Assembly (NCBI GenBank): GCA_023078685.1
Contig: JALGAS010000005.1
Coordinates: forward strand, 1,984,001-2,048,000
Length of the DNA stretch: 64,000 nt
Source: Neopestalotiopsis rosae
Lineage: Eukaryota > Ascomycota > Sordariomycetes > Amphisphaeriales > Sporocadaceae
Direction of reading: 5' to 3'
Shown: in pieces, positions 12,401 through 22,965 of the stretch
How the letters are laid out: each line of letters opens with the position of its first letter
Position numbering within the stretch: position 1 is the first letter of the stretch
Program-made: the position numbers and the translations under genes
Notes under the pieces: generated by a model
What the model saw: the letters and a program-made list of their open reading frames with translations, nothing else
What the model was told of the DNA's origin: nothing
Database searches by the model: none

Positions 12401-13237
12401 ATCATGAACTTTGACGTATCGTGCGTGAGCGACGCTGCCGATGACGACGACGACCAATCATTTCTCATTACCATGGCCCTGTCCAACTCGACGCTGCTGA
12501 CCTATGCGTATTCCGTGAAGGCCGGCTTCCGGCTCGTGGCCAAGGGGTCCTACACGGGCGCGTGCATGACCCAAGTACGACATCTCCACGTGGACGATGC
12601 CTCGGTACAAGTCCTGACCACCGCCACCGACGGCTACATGGCAGTCTGGGAAGCTTCTTTGCCCATTGGCAAAGGGTCCTCTTCATCTTCTGACCAAGAA
12701 GCCACTACTATTGCCGAGTTCCGCAGCCGCCTCGTGACCAAGCTCCATCAGAGCACCATGAAGTCGCTGGACGTCAAGACGCTGCCCAGCACCGCAGACG
12801 ACGACGGGACCGCGTCTACCTCGTACCTCGTGGCCACGGGCGGAGACGACAATGGCATCGGCGCCGCGCATCTACACCGCGACGGCTCCTCCGGCCGCTT
12901 CACCGTCAAGTCCAAATCCATCGTCCGGTCCGCCCACGCCGCGGCGGTAACGGGCATTGGGTTTCTGAGTCTTGATGACGAGAGCAGCAGCAGCAGCAGC
13001 AAGGTCGATAAGGGGGAGACGTCGTGTTCGTTCGTCCTGGCGAGTTGTAGCAACGACCAGCGCGTCAAGAGGTGGGAGATAACGGACGGGCTGGGCGAGA
13101 GGCCGCGCTTCCGGCTCCTGGACAACCGCTACAGCGCCATTGCCGACGCGGGTGATTTGGAGGTCCTTGAAGATGACGCTGGAAGTTTTGTCGTTGGTGG
13201 TGTTGGTCTAGAGATTTGGACTGCACAAGGTAGATAG
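9428..13237 (+). CDS. WD40-repeat protein, WDR6/Trm734 (Rtt10) type
   Basis: One uninterrupted exon. The frame is open from 9323, but the first ATG is at 9428 (1269 aa); the next, at 9482, also precedes all recognisable domains. WD-type repeats run along the whole protein: a propeller start (LSPITALAFY...LAGEDNHVKVYDV), SGHEGSIFGVHVS...CSDDRTIRIWDI, GHISRIWQVEF, VTSITFLPP...TTSRDGQFRIYTL, GREIKAVAASGDL...AAEDTTIRIWSY, SHTAGIQSMKWH...GGNKEFFIWRL and CSNDQRVKRWEI. A Lys-rich stretch (PAKKKKKAKKPVKDFFNRY) separates the propellers. WDR6/Trm734 partners the Trm7/FTSJ1 methyltransferase for 2'-O-methylation of tRNA position 34 in the cytoplasm. The assignment rests on repeat order, length (yeast Trm734 is about 1000 aa) and the GHISRIW block. 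A Ser run near 12985-13000 comes from a CAG/AGC microsatellite. Confidence 0.75.
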   Translation: MLNNLSEYDAYLRRHLLNMSPVKPPSAAMTQMRSLPHMSSMRRKFVLSPITALAFYTSSTNGRLYLLAGEDNHVKVYDVDKSEFCGDIGLFSGQSVHGIAVRKKGHDSGKNDKQQRILVWGGFSVAILPIDLVEAVISGKQNLEFIRPVVVEEASDWIFEGIISPHAPDELALLTAHNDLIKARYDEHSGRIMFLETVSPSRPILYSGNLSWEEPDCILVAAGTVFGEIVVWKYSTTPPGSQNSSCEILFIFSGHEGSIFGVHVSPTIHLETGESLRLLASCSDDRTIRIWDITDPQDLSSGTREEYQRKILAVRQTGFGDSIEESSTDESAARCLAVAMGHISRIWQVEFPARQPQISGSIIELWSFGEDATAQKWTLSLGTSSRPTDGGDKAAQAPDMPTRTRGQLRNEAIYANHNGKNIWSHAITTDQAGQLLVVTGASDGKLAVVGSRHRITEVKTLQDMPPMPEVVELDEDSIIPREEATTTPAENGLPALNPALDIVDGDASKDSTSKTSKPAKKKKKAKKPVKDFFNRYALLSDNTVLTSTKNGRFFVANAAENSAWEQLFLPKHLTDTSSTYAVVKGSFDASTAYVGTAEGNVFVYRSGGSSKLEHVAKVHGKVSDIFALSPSYNVNSSAQAGGQNATDERTIEHQRSRVLVTVLGSDGASLLDFDNTSAAESPKQVHIPVDRRFIVTSAAIHDSLVILGSRTGYISVHESADGQTYQVRASVEPKTNDCVTSITFLPPKAGESSVNFLTTSRDGQFRIYTLRKTQQSWHVALIHETSPPFGPIIEGASLAPSGDDCGFDLILYGFRSTKFIVWNETQRREIASIECGGGHRTFVYDPVQSTLGDFRLVWTQASQLCFFSQTHASHRALKSGGHGREIKAVAASGDLVATAAEDTTIRIWSYAKSQGQNAEEEKASMRCLAVLESHTAGIQSMKWHKQSHLFSSGGNKEFFIWRLNQLDSAYRGLAVKCEAVYPDRGDDIDLRIMNFDVSCVSDAADDDDDQSFLITMALSNSTLLTYAYSVKAGFRLVAKGSYTGACMTQVRHLHVDDASVQVLTTATDGYMAVWEASLPIGKGSSSSSDQEATTIAEFRSRLVTKLHQSTMKSLDVKTLPSTADDDGTASTSYLVATGGDDNGIGAAHLHRDGSSGRFTVKSKSIVRSAHAAAVTGIGFLSLDDESSSSSSKVDKGETSCSFVLASCSNDQRVKRWEITDGLGERPRFRLLDNRYSAIADAGDLEVLEDDAGSFVVGGVGLEIWTAQGR
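12984..13001 (+). repeat. (AGC)n microsatellite inside WDR6-like gene
   Basis: Six AGC units in frame encode a poly-Ser run in a loop near the C-terminal propeller, so repeat-length variation would be tolerated in frame. Confidence 0.85.
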
Positions 13238-13523
13238 ATGCGGAGTGATCCAATAAACATATCAAGAACACATGAACATTTGCTCCTTCCATCTTGTAAA
13301 AGAGATTGTACTTGGCGGTCTTCTTAAGTCTCGTCGTCTATTTCGATTTCTAGTAGTATCTCTGTCTCTAAATTCTAATCTACCATTTGCGGCAATGGAT
13401 TCATTAAGGGGGGAAAGGGGGTCCCAAGCCGACAAACTCTAAAAAGTCAAAGTTGCGTTGGTTATCTTTTGTGCATCTTTTCGTCATTCATTGCGCATCG
13501 TCCTCATGACAATCATCGTCGGA

Positions 13524-14758
13524 TCACTTGGCCGCGCTGCTGCCAAAGACGCCCCACCAGCACTCAATGTGCGTCTTCTCGTCGTCTTCATCGCCCCAGT
13601 CGTCCTGGCCCATGAGAGAGTGCTCCTCCAGGCACGTGAGGGTCCAATCGTCACCTTCGGCCAACTTGTCTTTGAAGTCCTGGAGCAGCCGCCTCGTGAT
13701 CTTGTCCCGGAGCGGTACCATGGCGACAACTCTGGCGTCCGGGTCCCGCGATAAGTGGTCACGCACGGCAGAGGCGAGCAGGACTGGGTGGTCATCATCG
13801 TAGATTGGATCAGCAATCAGGACGATCTAGATGAGAAGCATAAGTATTTGTGAATTACATGAATAAGACGCATGTCGAAACAAACCTTGAACTGATTTCT
13901 CTCGGTGAAGAGCTCATCATTGTCCTCCAGCTCACCGCCCCAGGTCAGAGCGCCTGCCTCGACAGTACCGCCGAGGGACTCAATCATCTGGCGGTTGGCC
14001 TCGATGTTGTGCGACAGATTGGGCACAATCTCTGGCAGATCACTCAGGGCGACCCGGGTCTTCCAAATGGCGGCAGCCGCCATGCCGCAGAGCCCGGTTC
14101 CGGATCCGAGCTCGAGCACGGCCGGGAAAGACGATGATGAGAAATGAGACAGCGACTGCGCGGCGATCTTGTCCAGGAGGCCCGCGAGGAAATACGACGA
14201 GCCCCACGTCTTGAAGCCCAGGCAGTCGCCGGTGATGGATGGCTCGCGGACAATGAGCTCAAAGTCCGGGTAAGTGGCGCTGTCGCCGCTGGAAAAGGGC
14301 CAGCGGCGTGTGATCTCGCCCATGCCTGCGCGTCCGCAGCGCTCCGACAGTCGCCGGCTGGCCTCATCCCAGATGGCCTCTCTCTCCTCGTCGCTGTCGC
14401 CGAGCCATCTCACTGTTGGCAATCCACGATAGTCAGTGACCAGATCACTTTGAAATTTTGCCGTTCCGAGAATCGGTGCAGCTACAGCAGCTTATTCCCG
14501 GTGGCCGAGAGTAAGATTTCGAATAAATTACTCACAGTCGCTCTTGATGATACTGGACAGGTAGCCGGCAACCTCCTTGCGGAAGCGAGCATTATTCTCT
14601 TGGTTCTCTAGAATAACTCGAGTCGAGGCTTTGGGACCCCAGACTGGCGGCTCGATATGGAGGCTCTTCAGGCACGCCATGAGTTCTTCAAAGCATGGCT
14701 TCTGCCAGACCTGGGGAAAGTCCAGGGGCGAAACGTGACTGCCACTTTGTTGAACCAT
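13524..14758 (-). CDS. Methyltransf_16 family protein-lysine methyltransferase, Rrg1/EFM2-like
   Basis: Three exons on the minus strand, 14758-14536, 14412-13886 and 13826-13524, with introns of 123 bp (GTGAGT) and 59 bp (GTTTGT...CTAG). All joins keep frame and give 350 aa. The N-terminus (SPLDFPQVWQKPCFEELM, then LHIEPPVWG) matches the leader typical of the fission-yeast rapid-response-to-glucose protein family. The class I SAM fold follows: GFKTWGSSYFLAGLL at about 140-154, nucleotide-binding motif I LELGSGTGLCG at about 174, acidic SDLPEIVPNL, then IVLIADPIYDDD after the second intron, the usual D-P-I-Y post-motif II. Relatives methylate lysines of translation factors such as eEF2 (EFM2) or eEF3. 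The exact substrate is not readable here. The 3' ends of this gene and the WDR6-like gene converge, 286 bp apart. Confidence 0.8.
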
Positions 14759-15967
14759 TGCGATGAGAGAGACGTCTTGTCTAAGCCGGGTCTAGGAATC
14801 TAAATCTAAATCTAAAAAAGAGAAGACAAAAGAAAAAAGAAAGTAGAAGAGAAAGCGCAACACCAGGGAGACAAATTTGGATGTTCAATCCCAGGACATG
14901 GTTCGAGGCATCGTGAAATGTGTTGGATTTGTTTGGAATGACTTATGAAAAAAGAAGTACTTGATGCATCCAGTGAAGGGGGAAGAAATTCTGACAATAG
15001 TTTGCGGCCAGTTCTGGTCTAGATCGCAATGGATTCACATGTTCTCTACATTAGTCGCAGGGACCGGCAGCTGTCTAGCGGTTGCCTACTAACGGCGGGG
15101 CGTGGGGAGGAGGGAAGGGACGATAGAGCGAGAGACCCTGAAATGGCGCCACGTTGGTTAAAGGTGTAAGCAGGCGCGAAGGAAAAGGTAATCATCTGAT
15201 TGGCCAGCCACGCGTGGTGGGGCTAGCAAAGCTGCGGCGCAAGCCACAATTTTTTGACTACAATATCAGATTTTCGAGTCACCAAAGCTTTTCTCTTTCC
15301 CTTTCCTTTTCTTCCTCGTGAAGCATCGTCCTCTTCAACGCCGCGTTTCTATGCTACAAACAGAGAATTTTGCTGCGCAAGCAACTTCTCGGACAGTCCT
15401 GGTTTTTTGCCAGTCTGTTTTCTACCCTTCTGCATATGAGAAATTCGGAGTAATCTTCATCCACTACCTCACTCGCTCTGCCCCTCCGTGGGCGGGATGA
15501 TTAGGTCTGCCCGTAAGGGTTCAGCTTGAACAAGCCCGCAATTTGGCATCAGAAAAGCAGGGGCCTGGCGACGATGCCCGCAAGGGTTGGTTTGTCCAGT
15601 GCTTCCTATGGGAGAGCCGTTGCGAAGATTGTGTGGGAACACTTGAGTGCGATATGCGGCGTGCTGTGTCCCTTCCTCTTTTGGGAGGGACGAGTACAAT
15701 TCGATTCTGATTACTCTGCTGAGGACGATGCTTCACCATTCCTTTTTCCTCAGGTCAGTCACAACTTTATTCCAAGCCAGTATGGGATACTACTAACGAA
15801 AGACACATTGTCATCCCAATCACTTTAGGCACCTCCACCACCAGCACAGTGTACCAATACAGCATCCACCCCTACGCTGAACATCCTCAGCATTGTTCTC
15901 TCAGCCGCCGAGGTTTTGGCGTAACCCATAAACGCCGTTCTCAGACTCGTACCCATCTTGCTGCTCA
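14759..15967. other. 1.2-kb spacer, no supported gene
   Basis: Contains the promoter side of the methyltransferase gene, with an A-rich purine tract around 14800-14850, and the 3' flank of the next minus-strand gene. A 100-codon open frame at 15526-15828 lacks a good ATG and any recognisable motif, so I do not call it. Confidence 0.5.
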
Positions 15968-16912
15968 TTACCACACTTCCCCTTGTCCGCCCTCGTTGTC
16001 GCCAGCCCCTGCGCCATCAGTCTGATTTGTGATTGTGTCGGCAGTGATGGGCTTAACCTCTCTCTTGTCAAATCTGTAGATTGTTACCGTTGCAGGCTTT
16101 TCTGGATCGACATAGCCAAGAAGCTCCCGTAGTTCGTTGATCAGATCCTTGCATGCGCCATCATCCATCGTTGTCTTTTGAGCCAGTAGATGCACTCGGT
16201 AGTATGCCGCAAAGACTTTTTCCAAGAGGAAATGTCTAGGGTCATGAGCATCTGCATCTCTCGGCTCGTTTGTGGCTGCAACATCATGCACGGCGTCGCT
16301 GAAACGATCAAAGCAGACTTTCAGTTTGTGGGCTTGATATTCCAGCTGGTGGTCCTCTCCTTCCTGCCCTTGGCTGAATTTCTTGTTTTGGTCGACTTTG
16401 TTTCGCCATATCTGACGACGCGTGACGGCATTGACGTAGTCACGTACACTGTTGATGTCCTGATTGTACTTGTCGTAAAAGGACTGGTATATGCCTATGC
16501 TCTCCTTGACTTGTTCATAGAGCTGCTTTGCTGCTTGGGCAAGTCTCTCCGCTGTCTCCCGATATGTGACCATTGGCTTGTCACCTGTTGTCCGCGAACT
16601 CACTACCTGTAAAGGCTCGAGTCCATGATGCAGGACTGTCTCAGACGACGAATTCGAAACTGAACGAGGCATTGCTGGCACGTTCTGATCGTGACTTGGT
16701 TCGGCTTCAGGTTGGATATTGAACGAACCTCCCTGAGCCGCGGGATGTTCAAGGAATGGAGTTCCGGTGATTGAACTAAACCGACGCGTGGGTTTGGGAG
16801 GTTTCTGCGAGTACATTTTGTTGGGATCGTGGCGACGATGTTGTTGGCCATGATGAGGCCCATGGCTGAAGAACCTCAACGGGTCACTCATCGTCTTTCC
16901 TCCGTGAGGCAT
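15968..16912 (-). CDS. Hypothetical protein, helical, 314 aa
   Basis: Single open frame of 314 aa starting at an ATG; a second in-frame ATG seven codons on (MSDPLRFF) is an equally good start. I do not recognise the family. The first ~110 residues are His-, Pro- and Ser-rich and probably disordered. Residues about 115-260 are predicted by composition to be long helices (ETAERLAQAAKQLYEQVKE, then YNQDINSVRDYVNAVTRRQI and a conserved-looking HFLLEKVFAAYYRVHLLAQ). The C-terminus is Gly/Asp-rich. There is no signal peptide or membrane segment. Length, ATG and composition bias over a continuous frame argue that it is a real gene. A helical-bundle adaptor or BAR-like role would be speculation. Confidence 0.65.
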   Translation of the reverse strand: MPHGGKTMSDPLRFFSHGPHHGQQHRRHDPNKMYSQKPPKPTRRFSSITGTPFLEHPAAQGGSFNIQPEAEPSHDQNVPAMPRSVSNSSSETVLHHGLEPLQVVSSRTTGDKPMVTYRETAERLAQAAKQLYEQVKESIGIYQSFYDKYNQDINSVRDYVNAVTRRQIWRNKVDQNKKFSQGQEGEDHQLEYQAHKLKVCFDRFSDAVHDVAATNEPRDADAHDPRHFLLEKVFAAYYRVHLLAQKTTMDDGACKDLINELRELLGYVDPEKPATVTIYRFDKREVKPITADTITNQTDGAGAGDNEGGQGEVW

Positions 16913-17619
16913 TCAGCTATCAGCCTTGTCCATTTGACCACAAGGTATCAATGAGATTTACGCCTGCACGATCTCAACATGACCAAGTGGGCTAAATACC
17001 CCGAATAGGACATCAAGATAGTTCACATTGAAGCGACCAAAGTGTGGCAATGGTTGCCTTTGGACAAGCACGCTGACTTGCAGACCGATATCGACCAAAT
17101 TGTCAATTTTACCCCATAATAGCAACAGCCCTTGTTCCTGGTTGTGATCTATGCCAAGGCAAACACTCCTTGTCAAACTGCAAGAAAGGGAGCAGCCGTT
17201 TTCACGACAGCCGGTACTTTGAATTATACAGACACACCCAGGATACTTTTTGAGATAGAAAGATACAACTGAGCAATCAAAAGATACACAGCTGCAAGAG
17301 GATCATCTTTTTGCAAGGATATCTACACATGGATTATGTCATGTCACAGATCCTGCCAGACGCTTTCTATCAAGCGAATTGACTAATCAACAAGAGGTTT
17401 GCTATGTAGCCATTCTGATACAAAGCCTCTCTCCTTCTTTTGCATGGGAACACAAAGCTCTAACCTAGACCATTCCGCAAACGTACATGCAAAGCCCCAA
17501 AATCAGACAAGCGTTTTCCTCTTTTTGACGTGGTTTGCGACAAACTGGGGGAACTGATCAGCAAACCTGTTGACTAATGTACCATGCGTATGTTCGTTTC
17601 CATGTGCGTAGGTGGTAGT

Positions 17620-17637
17620 CCCCCCCCCCCCCCCCCC
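17620..17637 (+). repeat. poly-C homopolymer (18 C)
   Basis: An 18-base run of C in otherwise mixed DNA. On the opposite strand this is poly-G, a candidate quadruplex-forming or sequencing-slippage site. Confidence 0.9.
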
Positions 17638-18322
17638 TCCGTCTTAAACCCCCGGTCAAACAAGTTGGAGAGACATGAGCTCTTGTCTGTTCGCTTGCGC
17701 TAGTTTGACCCGGCCACTCGGTAACCTTGCGCGCACCACCAGCAAGTTGACGACAGACAGTAATAAGCGCGCTCAACCAACAAACATCAGACGTAACAAA
17801 TGACCTTGAATCCCTGATCATCAGTGTGTCTATTTAGCTGCATGCGACTAAACTTGAGAGAGAAAAGGGACCTGACATGACCCTAACTAACATCCAGAAC
17901 CCATACCGATGGAAGATCATCCCAGAACACCCTGGGCATGTTAATCCCCACGAGTCATTGATTTTTACGCGCCCGTCAAAGGCTCTAGTTACTACTATGT
18001 AAATGTTCAACCTTGTTGTTGCTTGGGTCTGGTCAGCCTAACGACAAGAAAGCTGCGCCTCCGGACACCGAAACTTGACCAGAACACCGACATGCGCATA
18101 ACAAAGGAAAAAGAGGGCCGTAGAATTTGACAGACGTATCTAAATTTTTCTAGTCTCTGTCATTGGACCTGCATGTTGGACCTAATCAGGACTGTCCGCC
18201 ACTGCCATTCTTTTTGTTTGCTGGGGGCCAAAAGTGTTGGATACGATTCATACGTACGCTTGTTTCGAACGGTACCTTTTACAGGTTGCAATCGATTAGC
18301 CCGCATCGGCCCTGCGGGCTGG

Positions 18323-18350
18323 GCTGCGAGCTGCGAGCTGCGAGCTGCGG
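18323..18350 (+). repeat. Tandem 7-bp repeat, 4 units of GCTGCGA
   Basis: Three exact copies of GCTGCGA and a fourth with the final A replaced by G, inside a GC-rich patch (about 18300-18390) in intergenic DNA. Confidence 0.9.
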
Positions 18351-18590
18351 GCAGCGGGCATTTCCGTTTGCAACTTTGCGGCGCGGGGCCGAGAACCTAG
18401 CAACCTAGCAACCCTCCTTCAGCTGGATCAATCAGCTGGTTCGTGCTTGCAGGGCAAAAACTCAAACCACCAGACCTACTTTCACCAGTAAGGGGCAGCG
18501 AGTAACGTCTGTTACGGATGTCACAAGTTGATGAGCACACCCACTGGACTGATTACCTATAGCAAGCCACATCTACACTGGGGAGCATCT

Positions 18591-18624
18591 TGTGTATGTG
18601 TGTATGTGTGTGTGTGTGTGTATG
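18591..18624 (+). repeat. TG/TGTA microsatellite
   Basis: Alternating TG with occasional TGTA interruptions over 34 bp, intergenic. Confidence 0.9.
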
Positions 18625-20626
18625 TTCTCGATTTCCTGTATTTAGCAATATCTATCTAATCTGCCTTACCTATCCCTATGGGGAAAACAAACCTTGTCAA
18701 ACCCATACGCATCACAAACCTTATAAGGCTGCGGAATTGATCCCATCCCCCATCGGCATACCTTATTGGGAATTTGCAACCGGAGCGGACCCTCCATTTT
18801 CGGCGGATTTTATCAATATCGTTTTTGAAACATAACCCAACAATAAGAGAAAGAGGAGGGGGAAAAAGAGTTCCCATGTTATGTGTAATGGTTCGTCTCG
18901 ACCATGAAGGCAAAAATTCCTTCCTTCGAGCCTACTGGGAAGATGAAATAGTTCGCTCGGATAGACTACGAACCAACAAAAACCATGCCTTATCCATACC
19001 GAAGGAGTGCGGGCCGGGTCTATTGAAGCCAGGGGAAGGAAGTATTTTGCTTCGGCTCTATCGTGAATCAAGATGCACGAAAAGGAAAAGGAACCACCCA
19101 TGTGCCAAATTCTTTTTGTTTCCGCCACCCGCCCACCCGTTGAAACTTCACCTCGGTATCGGCCCTCTCTTCATTGTTGGTTTGTTACAACAAACCCGTA
19201 ATGTCACACCCGTTTCTACGGCGCAGGAAACTTTCTTTGCCCATGTCGGCCCAATCAGAAAGCCATGTTATCAATCCTCCGCCCTCTTCCTATAGGAAGA
19301 CGGAACCACCTCCGGTCGAAAAAAAACTTGTGTGTGTGTGAGTGAGGTACCCTACCCGCCCATGATCACTCCATCATATATCATCGCATTTACCCCCTGG
19401 AAGAGATACCGTGGGGAACGAACAGGGAAGAATGCAAGATATGGTCCGACTCCGCGGATAAAAGTATAACTCAGCCTCGTGACGTGCCTCGTGACAATGT
19501 ATTCGTACTTTTGAAGTGTGCCATCTTGAAACAGGACAGTACCAACACGATCGAGTTGCTCTTCTTGGCTTTTGGCATCATGAAGCCAGGATCAGAATTT
19601 TGCCTTGTGACTTGAGCTACTTTCACATCTACGAGTCAAGGCTAGACTGGGCAAAATGAAATGAATGGTAGCTCCTCCAAGGTTAATTTGCCTGTCAAAA
19701 AGTAGGCATTGGGAGGCAGGAAGAAACCGAAGTGGTGTTCAGGTAATACACACGCTTGTGAAATCATTCAAGGTCGCACTTATAGAGGCTCGAGGACTTG
19801 TTGATAATTATTTTTTATTTTATTCTGGGAATCACATCATGACTCCTAACAGAGATCTCTTCTACCTGAAAACTGCAATGAATCGATTCCATTGGAAATC
19901 CAAGTGGCGCCCATAGTCAATCCGATGATCGTGGATGGCAAAATCCATCTGAGCTGCAATGAGTGATTGTTCAAAATGCCAGAGTCCTCCTTCATTTCCA
20001 TGCGCATACGCATTCTCTCTCATGTCCGCACATGCCAGCATTGCCCAGAGGCAGCATATAGCATTCATGAAGGACCTTGGTCCTCTCTCCATTTTCAGTT
20101 CCATCTTCCTCGTGTTCTGAAGGGTTGCCCTGTCGGCAAGAAATAGTGATTATAGGAAAGAACGATGCGTGCAGAAAAAATCAAAACAATTTGCTGAACG
20201 CTGGCAATCGCGTGCGTAACCAGAACTCCCAAAACTCAAGGGGAGGGGAAAAGATGAATCCATAAAACGCCTGACAAATCAGGTGCCATTAACCTGTAAC
20301 GTGTCCGTGGTATCCTTGATGAAAGAACAATGCATGTTGTAATTCGCAAAAACTCCTGGTCGCGGACTGTTGTGTATTCGCGCGATGAATGTGCCTCTAG
20401 GCATCTGTTGTTCCGGTGAGTCCCGTTTCCTCCATCCGGCGGACTGAGCCCTCTAAACCTTTTGTTTCTTTTTGTGCCTGAGGCAACCAACTCAAGTTTC
20501 TCATATCCAGTCGACGTCGTGAAAACCGCTGTCATCCCCTTCTCATTGAATGCGTGAGGCCATACTGAATCCCAGGAGCAAGCCCCATACCGAAAGCCTC
20601 CCCGAGCATGTAAGCGGCAGGCAATA

Positions 20627-22965
20627 TTAGGCAGCAAGGTCAACTTCGCGACGAATTTCGGCCTTCAATGTTACGAGTCTGTCGCGCATGTCGAGCAAGT
20701 CGCTAACCTGATCCTTCGGTGGATTCGCCAAGAGGACCAATTGATTGTGCAACGTTTGGTATCTCTCGTAGAACTTGTCGAACTTGTGAGCCTTATCCAA
20801 AACATCCTTAGTCACACGCTTCTTGAGTGCTGGCGCAGGCTGCGACGAGACGGGTTGCGACACAGCAGGTCGCTTCTTCGCAGCCGAAACACCGTTGGGA
20901 GTATTTCCGTTTGTGGTGCTGCGACCATTGACTCGAGACGCTGGTGCCGAAGCCTGGTGCCGGTCACGGTCGTGGTGTTGTGACTGGCTCGATTGACTAT
21001 TGTCATCAATGTCGGATGCGTTAGTGGGAGGTGACGAGGCAAGGGGCGACGACTTGACCGGCGAAGTGTTCTTGCTCTTGTAAGATGCGTTCACTGGTGT
21101 CGCCCGCGAGTTCTGGGATGCGTCCGATGGTCTGTGCTTGAGCGTGGTGCTGGAAAGCGGCTTTGCTGGGGCCTCCTTTGGCTTCATGCGCTTCATGAGT
21201 GGTGCGCCAGAGCTCGAGCTGCTGTCGTCCTCGTCACGTGGTCGCTTTGAGCCTGCGCTGGCGGTAGAAGCTTTGCTGGTGGTGGTAGGCCGTGGTGCTC
21301 GAATGACCGACTTGGCAGGCTTAGGCTTGGGAGCAGGTACTGGTGCTGGTGATCGTTCCTTGGCCTTTGTGACCGGGGGAGGCGATCGCTCCTTGATCTT
21401 TGCCGGGGGAGGCTGTGGCTTCTCCTTGGGCCTCTCGACAACCCGCTCTGGTTTTTTCTCCACGGGCTTCTCCATGGGCTTCGGCTTGGAAGCAGTAGTG
21501 GTGGTAGCGAGCGGCGCTTCATCTTCGCTACTCGAGTCCTCCACAAATTCCTCTGACAAGAACTTCTTTCCTCCCTTTTCTGCTGCTTTCGAGGGCTTGC
21601 TCGCAGGTGTGGCCTTCTTTGTCGTAGTGGTTGGCTTCTTCGTTGTTGGTTTATTTGAGAGCAAGCTCTTTGTCAAAGTCTCACGCTCGCTGACCTTCTT
21701 GGACTTTGAGCCTACCGGTTGCGAGTTGGATCGAGCCATCGCTTCGCCGCCTGCCTTGCTCTTGGCGCCCTCATCACTCGATGTCTTGTTGTTGGTCTCT
21801 TCAGCCTTGGACGACTTGAATGCAGGAGTCATGTTGCCCTTGGCAATTTGGGCTTGCAGCTTGCTCAAAATGATACCCTTGCCCCTGTCCTTTTCCTCAA
21901 GGAGACGCTCCCATGCCTCATGCGTAGTCTCCAGCCGTTGCTTGTCGTACTGCCTCTTGGCGTTCTCGATAGCCTTTTGCCGATTTTCCGAGGGTTCATA
22001 CTTGTAGTTCCATACGTCAAGTTCCTTCCAATAAATCTTCTTCATGCTGTACTTGTCGCCGATTTTGTCTGCAACCTTGCCGAGTGTGCTCTTCAGATCA
22101 GCTTCTGCCCCCGTCCACTTTGTCTCTAGATAGTCGTAGCTTTGGTCGCCAACAGCAAGCTCGTGCACCACGACGCTGCGCTGCTCTTTGTTCTTCTCGA
22201 GCTGCTGTTGCTGTGCTGCGAAAGCAGGGTTCTCGTGCATAGGCGAAGCAACACCGGTCAGAGCAGGGCTGGTCGGTAACGATCTCGTCGTGCTTGATCC
22301 AGAAAGAGCCATGGACATGGCGGATTTGCCTTGCAGCGCTTTCGTCCTCGATCCCTTGCCGCCTTTGGCAACAGGAGCCTTCTCCACTCGAATGTGAGGC
22401 TTCGAGCTACCCGGGGGCGGTCTCTTCAGTATTGACATTGTCGGCAGGGCAATTCGGTGAGCCGTGGTCTTCGATTCACTTAGATTCGTCAAGTAAAGAT
22501 CGCTGTCCAGCAACTCAGCAGAAGGCTTGAGAGGCTCTTCATATTCTCCATAGTGCAGGGTCTATCAAGGCGGTTTGGTCAGTAAATATAACTTAACAAT
22601 CATGACAGGAGAGGTGTTTTTATTTCAAGGTTCGCCGTTGCAGTAAAAGAACCCGAAGGGCACATGCGCGACTGGAGCTCAGTGTTTCTTCCCAACCTAC
22701 GGCCGGCCATGGACGTGGCGCGTCGGAGAAAGAAGAAGAAGCTTTAGGCAGAACCAGGAAAGCCTTTTTCCACAGAAGGGGGTTCTCAACTTACGGGAGT
22801 GCTCCCCAGAAATAGCTCAATCTGAGATCCCTTTTGGACGCAGTTGATCAAGTCCTCAATCAGACTGTCGTTGAGTGTGACGCCAAAAGCTTGCATTGGC
22901 AGAGAGTCGCTCGGCTCGGAGCTCTCCAGGTGGAGGCCACCGTCCGGAACCGTCATGGGCGACAT
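20627..22965 (-). CDS. RNA polymerase II elongation factor ELL
   Basis: Two exons, 22965-22795 and 22561-20627, joined in phase 0 over a 233-bp intron (GTAAGT...GATAG), give 701 aa. The start at 22965 (MSPMTVPDGGLHLE) is chosen because the following segment (LNDSLIEDLINCVQKG, then IELFLGSTP) matches the start of fungal ELL; the frame is open further upstream. Residues about 165-260 show the ELL winged-helix block: VVVHELAVGDQSYDYLETKW and YWKELDVWNYKYEPSENRQ, the last close to the animal KELDVWKF-type motif. The middle is Lys/Pro/Ser-rich and disordered. The C-terminal ~60 residues (FDKFYERYQTLHNQLVLLAN, then MRDRLVTLKAEIRR) resemble an occludin/ELL coiled coil. ELL suppresses Pol II pausing within elongation complexes in the nucleus. 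The 233-bp intron is longer than most in this window. Confidence 0.85.

Larger units (their letters stand above)
16913..20626. other. 3.7-kb gene-free stretch with simple repeats
   Basis: No supported coding region. Contains an 18-C homopolymer, a 7-bp GC-rich tandem repeat and a TG-rich microsatellite, listed separately. The right end is the 3' flank of ELL; the left end is upstream of the 314-aa gene. The longest open frame (18774-19295) lacks an early ATG and shows no protein-like pattern. Confidence 0.55.

Noticed and set aside
18774..19295. 173-codon plus-strand frame
   Set aside because: No ATG near the beginning and overlapping minus-strand frames of similar length; no protein-like pattern.
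21138..22007. 289-codon plus-strand open frame
   Set aside because: Lies antisense to the Ser/Pro/Lys-rich part of ELL; its Ser/Val/Gly-rich composition is what the complement of that region predicts.
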